Assembly: GCA_030831265.1 (NCBI GenBank)
Contig: JAURLM010000265.1
Location: 1-6,162 of the forward strand
Direction of reading: 5' to 3'
Source of the DNA: Chloroflexota bacterium
Lineage (GTDB): Bacteria > Chloroflexota > Dehalococcoidia > Lucifugimonadales > Lucifugimonadaceae
DNA: 6,162 nt
The notes below the pieces were generated by a model, which was given only the letters and a program-made list of their open reading frames with translations, searched no databases and was not told the DNA's origin. Every line of letters begins with the position of its first letter. The first letter of the stretch is position 1. This document shows positions 1 to 5,381 of this stretch, piece after piece. A program made the translations under genes and the position numbers.

Positions 1-975
1 ACGGGCGCGTATATCGCTGTCGGAAAGCCGCTCAAGCGTCTTCTTGCGGCCGCCAACCAGCGCCCATCGGCCAAACATCGCCCCGGAGAAACCGGTGCTC
101 GACCACGCGTACGGGTACTGGTCACCGGCAACGTCGATGCCTTCTTGCCGGGCGCGGTGCATGCCTTCGAGAAGCTCATTGCCGCGACCCCAGAATTTCG
201 GTCCGACCGCTTTGACGTGCGAAATCTGGATGCGTGCTCCGGTCCGCCGACCAATCTCGATGGCTTCGGCATGGGCAGGGAACAGGCCGGACAGGTCGTC
301 GGCTTCCGAGCGGATGTGCGATGAATACAGCTTGCCGCGGTCTGCTGCCGGTTGCGTGTAGGCGATGATTTCATCGGCGAGCGAATAGGAGCCGGGCGCG
401 TACCAGAGGCCGGTCGAGACGCCGAGCGCACCGGCGTCCAGGCTTTCCGCTGTTAGCTGCACGATGCGGTCAAGCTCTGCTGCGTCAGGTGCGCGTGGGT
501 CCATGCCGAGCACCGCAGCGCGCACGGTTCCGTGGCCGACCTGCGTTGCGACGTTGATGGTTGAACCAGCGTTCTCAAGTGCGGTCAGGTAGCCATCGAA
601 GTCCGTCCACGTCGCCTCAAGCGTGTCGCCGGAGCGGTCCATGCGGTCCTTGAACTGATCCCGCGCCATGCCAATCAGCGGGGCGCAGAAACTCATGCCG
701 CAGTTGCCGAACAGCTCCAGCGTCACGCCCTGCGTCAGCTTGGAGTCGGCGTGCGGGTCGATGAGGAACGAGGAGTCGGAGTGTGTGTGGAGGTCGATGA
801 AGCCGGGGGTGACGACTCGGCCCGCGGCGTCGATGGTCGTTGCGGCTTCGGCTCCTGTTTGGCCGGGAGCGGCGACCTGCACAATGGTGTCGCCCTTGAT
901 GCCGATGTCAGCGGGGACTCCGGGCGAGCCTGTTCCGTCGATGACTGTTCCGTTGGTAATCAGGACATCAAGCAT
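1..975 (-). CDS. N-acyl-D-amino-acid deacylase (D-aminoacylase-type amidohydrolase), 3' part missing
   Basis: This reading frame starts at ATG 975 and stays open for 325 codons to the left edge, so the C-terminal part is missing; the family is usually about 480-580 residues. Zinc amidohydrolases of this family hydrolyse N-acyl-D-amino acids to a carboxylate and the free D-amino acid, usually in the cytoplasm. Visible features, in order: the N-terminal beta-sandwich with ITNGTVIDGTG (residues 6-16); the metal motif PGFIDLHTH (H63, H65); FGNCG with C92; GHGTVR (147-152); STGLWYAPG; SSHIR with H220; QISHVK with H253; FWGRG; and DQYPYAWSST (285-294). C92, H220 and H253 match the cysteine and two histidines that bind the tight zinc in Alcaligenes D-aminoacylase. 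The catalytic aspartate would lie beyond the window. The start fits the family N-terminus and has a GGAGG site upstream. It is divergent from the FAH-family gene. D-glutamate or D-aspartate deacylase specificity, or another N-acyl substrate, cannot be excluded. Confidence 0.9.
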   Translation of the reverse strand, partial: MLDVLITNGTVIDGTGSPGVPADIGIKGDTIVQVAAPGQTGAEAATTIDAAGRVVTPGFIDLHTHSDSSFLIDPHADSKLTQGVTLELFGNCGMSFCAPLIGMARDQFKDRMDRSGDTLEATWTDFDGYLTALENAGSTINVATQVGHGTVRAAVLGMDPRAPDAAELDRIVQLTAESLDAGALGVSTGLWYAPGSYSLADEIIAYTQPAADRGKLYSSHIRSEADDLSGLFPAHAEAIEIGRRTGARIQISHVKAVGPKFWGRGNELLEGMHRARQEGIDVAGDQYPYAWSSTGFSGAMFGRWALVGGRKKTLERLSDSDIRAR

Positions 976-986
976 CTTTTTTCAAG

Positions 987-991
987 CCTCC
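987..991 (-). promoter_or_regulatory. Shine-Dalgarno site of the amidohydrolase gene
   Basis: On the minus strand GGAGG lies 11 bases before ATG 975. It supports that start. A weak -10-like TAAACT (minus strand, 1023-1018) lies further upstream but has no good -35 partner, so no promoter is called. Confidence 0.65.
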
Positions 992-1270
992 GTAGCTGAC
1001 GTGCGGTGTTGGCCGCAAGTTTAGCGCGTGAGCGGGGAGGGTGGAGGTGAGTGGGGCAGGGATGCAGAAGCATGTTCGGCGTGCGATGGGTAGATGGACT
1101 TAATCTCCCTCACTGGCGTTTGAGGGTTCTCGCACGTAGACTGTGCCGTGGTCTGCGGTCACCTCAGTTTGAGGATGGTCACGCCGGGCGGTCGTAACAA
1201 CCGCGGGTGAAAAAAATCGGCACAGGCCAGCACGCTGCAACACATCAGCAACCGGGAGCAACAGCACAAG

Positions 1271-2038
1271 ATGAAATTCGTTCGATTTGCGAAGGACGGC
1301 GGCGCTGCGTACGGCATCGTCGATGGCGACACCGTCAAGGAAATTTCCAACTCGCCAATTGGCCAGGACTACAAAGAGACCGGCGCAACGCAGAGTCTCG
1401 ACAGCATCAAGATCCTTGCCCCGAACCCAAACCCCGGCAAGATGCTTTGCCTGGCCCTGAACTACGGTTCTCACCTGCTGGGCGCAAACGCTCCCACCCG
1501 GCCAGAGCCTTTCTACAAGAACACCAATGCCATCATTGGCCCCGGCGACCCCATCAAGCTGCCGAAGGACGCAGGCCTCGTGGTCTGTGAATCCGAGCTT
1601 GTGGCAATCATTGGCAAGCGCGCCAGCAACGTTTCCGAGGCAGACGCCCTGGACCACGTTTTCGGCTACACAGCTGGTAACGACGTGAGCGCACGCGAAT
1701 GGCAGTCCGGCCCCAACGCTGACAAGCAGTGGTGGCGGGCAAAGTCTGCCGACACATTTGGCCCGACCGGACCGTTCATCGTGACCGACATCGACCCGCA
1801 GGATTGCAACATCCGCGGTCTGGTAAATGGCGTCGAAGGGCAGAAGTGCCACTCGTCAGAGATGATCTTCACGACGGCACAGGCGATTTCGTTCATCAGC
1901 AAGTACGTGACCCTCGAGGTTGGCGACATGCTGTGGACGGGCACGTCCGGCACGACACCTCCGATCAACCCCGGCGGAGACGTTACGGTTGAGATCGACA
2001 AGATTGGTGTGCTGCACAACCCGGTGGTTTCCGCATAG
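1271..2038 (+). CDS. Fumarylacetoacetate hydrolase (FAH) family protein
   Basis: A complete 255-residue protein of the FAH superfamily: metal-dependent cytoplasmic enzymes that cleave C-C bonds in fumarylacetoacetate and acylpyruvates, or isomerise or decarboxylate related 2-oxo acids in aromatic catabolism. A short N-terminal domain (about 1-50) is followed by the catalytic core. The core shows LNYGSH (63-68, with the expected catalytic His68), IIGPGDPI (88-95), the metal-binding CESEL (E107, E109), GYTAGNDVSARE (132-143, third metal ligand D138), K158 in the AKSADTFGPTGP stretch, and GDMLWTGTSG near the C-terminus, ending with the typical NPV. All expected metal ligands are present, so it should be active. 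A GGGAG site at 1254-1258 lies 12 bases before the ATG. The gene is monocistronic: a divergent neighbour lies upstream and a strong terminator downstream. The substrate cannot be read from the sequence; fumarylpyruvate or acylpyruvate hydrolase and 2-hydroxyhepta-2,4-diene-1,7-dioate isomerase are all possible. Confidence 0.93.
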   Translation: MKFVRFAKDGGAAYGIVDGDTVKEISNSPIGQDYKETGATQSLDSIKILAPNPNPGKMLCLALNYGSHLLGANAPTRPEPFYKNTNAIIGPGDPIKLPKDAGLVVCESELVAIIGKRASNVSEADALDHVFGYTAGNDVSAREWQSGPNADKQWWRAKSADTFGPTGPFIVTDIDPQDCNIRGLVNGVEGQKCHSSEMIFTTAQAISFISKYVTLEVGDMLWTGTSGTTPPINPGGDVTVEIDKIGVLHNPVVSA

Positions 2039-2067
2039 TTCAGCGACGGGTTTCCGACGAGTTGATG

Positions 2068-2103
2068 AAAAGGCCGGGCGTATCACTGCGCCCGGCTTTT
2101 TTT
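2068..2103 (+). terminator. Intrinsic terminator after the FAH-family gene, possibly bidirectional
   Basis: A perfect 8-bp G+C stem, GCCGGGCG (2073-2080) with CGCCCGGC (2089-2096), encloses an 8-base loop. It is followed by seven T residues and a further pyrimidine-rich tract. It starts about 30 bases after the FAH stop codon. AAAA just before the stem (2068-2071) gives a shorter T tract on the minus strand, so it may also stop leftward transcription coming from ccdA. Confidence 0.92.
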
Positions 2104-2200
2104 CTTTTCAAGGAGATGGGCGGTTAACGCCGACATCAACGGTTTCTTTTTCAAGAAGATCGCCGGTTGGTCCTACGCCGCGGTGATGGTGTGAAACGCA

Positions 2201-2228
2201 TGTCATCCCGACCGCAGCGGAGGGATCT
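2201..2228 (+). repeat. REP-like palindromic repeat, left arm
   Basis: A 28-bp unit beginning TGTCATCCCGACC and ending GGAGGGATCT. It can fold on itself (ATCCC with GGGAT, and an inner CCG-CAG-CGG). It matches the reverse complement of the unit at 2291-2318 at 24 of 28 positions. From general knowledge, GTCATCCC...GGGATCT units of this kind are dispersed in the intergenic DNA of many bacterial genomes; no other copy is in this window. Confidence 0.85.
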
Positions 2229-2290
2229 GACCGTAAACAACGACAGGGCCGTTTGGCACTGGAGCGTGGAGTCTATGCAAGCGGTAAGTA

Positions 2291-2318
2291 AGATCCCTCG
2301 GCTTCGCTTGGGATGACA
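2291..2318 (-). repeat. REP-like palindromic repeat, right arm (inverted)
   Basis: A 28-bp unit beginning AGATCCCTCGG and ending TGGGATGACA, the inverted partner of 2201-2228. The differences fall in the middle of the unit and the outer blocks TGTCATCCC and GAGGGATCT are identical. The unit lies 34 bases downstream of the ccdA stop codon, so in the ccdA transcript it could form a hairpin that protects or ends the message. The two arms could also pair with each other across a 62-base loop. Confidence 0.85.
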
Positions 2319-2352
2319 GAGATATGACCAGGGTGGTCGCTGGCGATCCTAC

Positions 2353-3285
2353 CTAGCCAGCACCGAAGTGTCGGATGAGTTCGCCTTCGGTCAACCAGTA
2401 GAAGATCAGGTATCCGCCGACGATTATCAGGATGCCCGCTGAGATTGAGTTGAGATAGGGCATCAATTTGCGGAACTGGCTGACCATCGCTCCTTTGAAG
2501 ATGGCGATGGATATTGTCAGCACCGTGATGACGAACGACATGCCGAGCGCGTATGCAAGGAACTGGCCAGCCGCGCCGATTACGCCGTCCGATGCCAGTG
2601 AAGCGGTGACGATGCCGAGGAAGATTGGCAGCGTGCATGAGAGTGACGCGGTTGCGTAGCTGATGCCGAACAGGAAGTAGCCGCGCAGGCTCTGGTCACG
2701 AGGGTCGCCGATGTGGCTGGCGGCGGATTGGGCAACGCCGGTGTAGAGCTTACCGCCAGCGAACAGGTACGCACCGAGCAGCGTCATGGCGAAGCCGAGT
2801 GAGAGGCTGATCCACGGGAAGGCGGTGGCAACTGAGCGTGCCCCGGCCGAAACCATCAGGCCGACTGCTCCGAACAGGACTACGAAGCCGAGCCCCAGTG
2901 CTGCGCTGACGTAGACTGCCTTGACGAGATGCCGGGCCATCATTGCGCGGCTATCAGGTCCAGACTTGTCAGTTGTATCGTCACCGACGTACATCCCCAG
3001 GTACGCAGGCAGCATCACAAATCCGCACGGGTTGACTGTGGCGACCATGCCTGCGCCGAACGCGAATCCGAATGGCAGCCATACGCTAACGTTGCTGATT
3101 TTGTTGGTGGAGCCGCTGGATAGGTTCAGGAACTGGCCGATGATTGTGTTGCCGCCGGGGCCAATGACGAACCCGGCAGCTACTGCCATTACGATAACGA
3201 GTAGGGCAACTGCTCCTGGGAGCCAGAACTTGTCCAACTGGAAAGATGGCGGCTGGTCATCCTGGTATGTCGCCTGTTGACCCAT
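2353..3285 (-). CDS. ccdA: CcdA-type transmembrane thiol-disulfide electron transporter (cytochrome c biogenesis protein CcdA family)
   Basis: A 310-residue polytopic membrane protein of the CcdA/DsbD-beta family. These proteins carry reducing equivalents from cytoplasmic thioredoxin across the membrane to extracytoplasmic thioredoxin-like proteins, for cytochrome c maturation or disulfide repair. The protein has only two cysteines, the redox pair: C87 in VNPCGFVMLPAYLG and C217 in LSCTLPIFLG. Hydrophobic segments lie near residues 23-42, 70-92, 121-146, 156-176, 202-230, 236-262 and 284-303. The family core has six; the first segment, after a hydrophilic N-terminus, is an extra one. There is no fused thioredoxin domain, so a separate partner is needed, and none is encoded in this window. 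The start at 3285 has only a weak upstream GGGACGAG and no convincing promoter. The gene is divergent from the LuxR-type regulator and convergent with the FAH-family gene. A mercury- or DsbD-related role is an alternative to cytochrome c biogenesis. Confidence 0.93.
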   Translation of the reverse strand: MGQQATYQDDQPPSFQLDKFWLPGAVALLVIVMAVAAGFVIGPGGNTIIGQFLNLSSGSTNKISNVSVWLPFGFAFGAGMVATVNPCGFVMLPAYLGMYVGDDTTDKSGPDSRAMMARHLVKAVYVSAALGLGFVVLFGAVGLMVSAGARSVATAFPWISLSLGFAMTLLGAYLFAGGKLYTGVAQSAASHIGDPRDQSLRGYFLFGISYATASLSCTLPIFLGIVTASLASDGVIGAAGQFLAYALGMSFVITVLTISIAIFKGAMVSQFRKLMPYLNSISAGILIIVGGYLIFYWLTEGELIRHFGAG

Positions 3286-3342
3286 GTAAGTGTCTCGTCC
3301 CTGGTGCTCGTTGCCGGGTTACAAGTCTAGTCCCGTTACGAT

Positions 3343-3364
3343 AGAACGACTATTGGTACGTTCT
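3343..3364. promoter_or_regulatory. Inverted repeat between ccdA and the regulator, candidate operator
   Basis: AGAACG (3343-3348) and CGTTCT (3359-3364) form a perfect 6-bp dyad with a 10-base spacer, 58-79 bases upstream of the ccdA start. An overlapping outer pair, GATAGA (3340-3345) and TCTATC (3370-3375), is also present. The spacing would suit a dimeric helix-turn-helix regulator, and a LuxR-type gene is divergent from it. No T tract follows either side, so it is not an intrinsic terminator. Binding is inference. Confidence 0.35.
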
Positions 3365-3442
3365 GGCTTTCTATCCCGCGTAGTTTCGATGCAAGTTTGC
3401 GCCAACAGGTTCTTGATAGCGCTCGGAACTCTTCGATTGACT

Positions 3443-3472
3443 TTGACTGAGAAGCCTGTGTGAACCTAGGAT
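3443..3472 (+). promoter_or_regulatory. Candidate sigma70-type promoter for the LuxR-type regulator
   Basis: TTGACT (3443-3448, 5 of 6 matches to TTGACA) and TAGGAT (3467-3472, 4 of 6 matches to TATAAT) are 18 bases apart. Transcription would start near 3479 and give a leader of about 45-55 bases. Confidence 0.45.
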
Positions 3473-3524
3473 TCGATGCGTTCAGGTTTGCTCTCCGGTT
3501 CAGTATTGCCCGCTGCTCTAATGG

Positions 3525-4154
3525 ATGGAACAAATGGCAGTTGTAGTTGAAGTTCATGACCGATTACTGGCCGCAGACGTGCGGCGAGTTCTGGGGCGCA
3601 TGCCGGGTGTCAGCGTTGTGGTGAAAGAAAATTCACCGGGGCGATCTGGTCCTGGCACTCCGCTTGCGAACGGCGAAACCTTGCGCAGGATTATCGTGGG
3701 TGAGCCGGCAGCGCATCTGGGTCGCGCAAAAGACGAAAGTCCGACAGTCGTGGACATGTTGCAGCAGGGTATCTGGGCTGTAGTGCCGTCAGAAACAGGG
3801 TCAATCGAGCGCACGTTGAAGGAATACGTGGTGCAGGTTGGCTCCGGTCTATGCCCTTTGCTGAGCAGCGCAGTTAGTGATCCGAACGGGGTGGAGAAGA
3901 TCGTTTCCGCCATGAGAGCACGTCCAGCCCCACGCGTTCAGCGGGGCGCAAAGCGCAGTCCTCTGTCTGATGGCGAGACGGATATTCTTCAGCGCATCGC
4001 CAATGGGGACAAGAATCGGGAGATAGCGCACGAACTGGGTTTTGAACTGCAAACGGTGAAAAACAAAGTAACGATTGTTCTTACCAAAACGCAGGCGAGG
4101 TCACGCACACATGCAGTGGCCGTCGCCCTGGCAAACGGTTGGATTTCGCAGTAG
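3525..4154 (+). CDS. LuxR/NarL-family transcriptional regulator with a degenerate receiver domain
   Basis: A 209-residue cytoplasmic protein. Residues 145-208 form a clear LuxR-type (GerE) DNA-binding domain: LSDGETDILQRIANGDKNRE, then the helix-turn-helix around IAHELGFELQTVKNKV (167-182), ending in HAVAVALANGWI. Residues 5-118 resemble a receiver domain in outline: MAVVVEVHDRLLAADVRRVL at the first strand and helix, and MLQQGIWAVVPSETGSIERT near the fourth and fifth strands. The strand-3 position that normally carries the phosphorylated aspartate reads RIIVGEPAAH, with no aspartate, and the usual lysine motif is replaced by PSE. It is probably a phosphorylation-independent regulator. The start is uncertain: ATG 3525 has no ribosome site, while ATG 3534 (residue 4) has GGATGG five bases upstream and gives a more typical N-terminus. 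No sensor kinase is adjacent. It is divergent from ccdA; its target is unknown. Confidence 0.86.
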   Translation: MEQMAVVVEVHDRLLAADVRRVLGRMPGVSVVVKENSPGRSGPGTPLANGETLRRIIVGEPAAHLGRAKDESPTVVDMLQQGIWAVVPSETGSIERTLKEYVVQVGSGLCPLLSSAVSDPNGVEKIVSAMRARPAPRVQRGAKRSPLSDGETDILQRIANGDKNREIAHELGFELQTVKNKVTIVLTKTQARSRTHAVAVALANGWISQ

Positions 4155-4182
4155 GTGCGGTTAGGGACTACCTGTTTTCTGA

Positions 4183-4201
4183 CCCAAAAAGACCGTTTGG
4201 G
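4183..4201. repeat. Short inverted repeat after the regulator gene, weak terminator candidate
   Basis: CCCAAA (4183-4188) and TTTGGG (4196-4201) form a perfect 6-bp stem with a 7-base loop, 28 bases after the regulator's stop codon. No T tract follows, so if it stops transcription it is not a classical intrinsic terminator. Confidence 0.3.
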
Positions 4202-4240
4202 ATGGGACAAAATAGAAGCAGGCAGACAATGACATCGTTC

Positions 4241-4246
4241 TATCCT
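4241..4246 (+). promoter_or_regulatory. Possible -10 element upstream of the LpxA-like gene
   Basis: TATCCT, inside CTATCCTTA (4240-4248), repeats exactly the 9-mer that lies ahead of rpsB at 5250-5258. No good -35 is present 16-18 bases upstream. The leader would be about 120 bases. A second dyad, GCGAA-TT-TTCGC (4331-4342), lies 33 bases before the start codon. Confidence 0.25.
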
Positions 4247-4375
4247 TAAATAACATCAGTTGCATCGTGCCTGGATCATCATGGCGGGTCACGGGACTGT
4301 TAAGTGTGGTGATGTGGACGACTTGATGGCGCGAATTTTCGCCGGAACAAATTCAATTTCCAGGTAATCGACCCA

Positions 4376-5179
4376 ATGGCAACCAACTCAATCAGTTCTG
4401 ACGCAGTAATCGGTAAGAACAACACGTTTGGCGACGGTGTGAAGATCGGCCCCGGAGCTGTCATCGGTGACAATAATTTCTTCAGCGACGGGGTGATTGT
4501 GACTGGCCGAGTTGAGATTGGCAGTGGTAACCATTTTGGTCATCACGTGCTTATGGGCGCATTGCCTGAAAACAGCAGGCACAAGTTCGAGTTCCAGGAG
4601 ATTGACCCGGTCGAACAGGCTGCTCACAAGGTCGTTATCGGCAATCGCAACGTCATCCGAGAGTTCACCAGCGTCAACCTGCCGACAGGTGCTGAGACGC
4701 GTATCGAAAATGACGTCTACATCATGCAGCACTGTGCTGTAGCACATGACGTGTTGTTGGAAGATCACGTAATCCTCTCAAACCACTGCAGTCCGGGTGG
4801 TCACGCGAAAATCCTCAAGGGAGCGAACCTCGGTAAAGGCGTGCAGACCCATCAGCGCAACGTCATTGGGCAATACACAATGCTGGGTGTCGGTGCTGTT
4901 GTGATTCGTAACGTGTTGCCTGCCGTCACGGCTGTAGGTAATCCGGCCAAGATGCTCACCACGAACACGGTTGGGCTGGAGCGAGCTGGATTCAATGCTG
5001 ATGAAGTTCAGCAGGTGGTTCGCCTCCTCTCGCAACCCGCCGGTCAGGCTGTGGATCCGAGTGCGTTGAGTGAGCATGTGCTGGGTATGTTCCAGCACTT
5101 CTATGACATTGTTGGCGAAGCACGCGACAGCCGCACGATTCCCCAGGTTGAATGGCCGATAGAAGAACGGGCTGGGTAA
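4376..5179 (+). CDS. LpxA-like acyl-ACP-UDP-N-acetylglucosamine O-acyltransferase family protein
   Basis: A 267-residue left-handed beta-helix acyltransferase of the LpxA family. LpxA transfers an R-3-hydroxyacyl chain from acyl carrier protein to UDP-GlcNAc, the first cytoplasmic step of lipid A synthesis. Hexapeptide-repeat sequence fills residues 10-61 and 86-192 (VIGKNN, KIGPGAVIGDNN, VEIGSGN), followed by a helical C-terminus. Landmarks: NVIRE (92-96), VAHD with the catalytic base equivalent H124, GGH with H143, THQ with H159, GNPAKM (188-193), and N197 plus R203 in NTVGLERAGF. Differences from E. coli LpxA: about eight extra residues (roughly 71-85), a shorter N-terminal helix, alanine for His122, alanine for Arg205, and valine at the Gly173 acyl-ruler position (V172). 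The first of these alignments is by eye. No other lipid A gene adjoins. The ribosome site is weak (AGG at 4362-4364). It might acylate another nucleotide sugar. Confidence 0.85.
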   Translation: MATNSISSDAVIGKNNTFGDGVKIGPGAVIGDNNFFSDGVIVTGRVEIGSGNHFGHHVLMGALPENSRHKFEFQEIDPVEQAAHKVVIGNRNVIREFTSVNLPTGAETRIENDVYIMQHCAVAHDVLLEDHVILSNHCSPGGHAKILKGANLGKGVQTHQRNVIGQYTMLGVGAVVIRNVLPAVTAVGNPAKMLTTNTVGLERAGFNADEVQQVVRLLSQPAGQAVDPSALSEHVLGMFQHFYDIVGEARDSRTIPQVEWPIEERAG

Positions 5180-5247
5180 GTCAGGGTAGAGTCTGCTTCA
5201 TTCCTGTTCTTAACGCCCATTTTGACGAATGAATTGCACTGCTACTG

Positions 5248-5256
5248 TGCTATCCT
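5248..5256 (+). promoter_or_regulatory. Candidate extended -10 promoter for rpsB
   Basis: TGCTATCCT contains an extended -10 (TG-n-TATCCT). TTGACG at 5222-5227 lies 23 bases upstream, too far for a normal -35, so the call rests on the extended -10 alone. Transcription would start near 5263 and leave a leader of about 120 bases before the rpsB start. Confidence 0.4.
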
Positions 5257-5342
5257 TAGTTGCTGGACTCGACCAACTTTTACGGACGCGGGCTTTTCCG
5301 CCTCTTGTTGTGTTGGCTGATCCGCATTAAACACACACTGGA

Positions 5343-5365
5343 CTGGCCAGGTCGCAACTGGTCGG
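5343..5365 (+). promoter_or_regulatory. rpsB leader hairpin next to the ribosome binding site
   Basis: CTGGCCAG (5343-5350) can pair with CTGGTCGG (5358-5365) over all eight positions, two of them G-U, around the loop GTCGCAA. It ends five bases before the AGGGG ribosome site. Ribosomal protein operons are often controlled by leader structures that bind their own product, so translational autoregulation by S2 is plausible. It does not obviously match a leader motif I know. Confidence 0.4.
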
Positions 5366-5369
5366 ACAC

Positions 5370-5374
5370 AGGGG
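5370..5374 (+). promoter_or_regulatory. Shine-Dalgarno site fixing the TTG start of rpsB
   Basis: AGGGG lies seven bases before TTG 5382. The frame has a TAA at 5328-5330 and no ATG or GTG until ATG 5514, which is inside the conserved S2 core. TTG 5382 is therefore the only well-placed start. Confidence 0.8.
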
Positions 5375-5381
5375 CAATACG

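Larger units (their letters stand above)
2039..2352. other. Convergent intergenic region (314 bp), no gene
   Basis: This stretch lies between the 3' ends of the FAH-family gene and ccdA. It contains the terminator at 2068-2103 and the inverted repeat pair at 2201-2228 and 2291-2318. I see no credible gene. A short open stretch at 2126-2188 reads like protein but has no start codon. The 62 bases between the repeat arms show nothing recognisable. Confidence 0.7.

Noticed and set aside
1100..1852. A 250-codon open frame on the minus strand opposite the FAH-family gene
   Set aside because: It overlaps a strongly supported FAH gene on the other strand, shows no recognisable domain and is explained by G+C-rich codon structure.
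2126..2188. Protein-like stretch (NADINGFFFKKIAGWSY...) in the convergent intergenic region, downstream of an AAGGAG
   Set aside because: There is no ATG, GTG or TTG start in frame near the AAGGAG, the frame upstream runs through the terminator and stops, and only about 20 codons are open. A decayed gene end is possible but cannot be supported.
2273..2638. Minus-strand frame ending in VIPSEAEGS
   Set aside because: It lies inside ccdA in another frame, and the VIPSEAEGS tail is just the translated REP-like repeat, a common false-gene signature.
3521..3523. ATG 3521 as an alternative start of the regulator
   Set aside because: It is in a different frame from the LuxR-type protein.
5163..5211. 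AAGAAC...GTTCTT inverted repeat across the end of the LpxA-like gene as a terminator
   Set aside because: The arms are six bases and 37 bases apart, with no G+C stem or T tract, so chance pairing is as likely.
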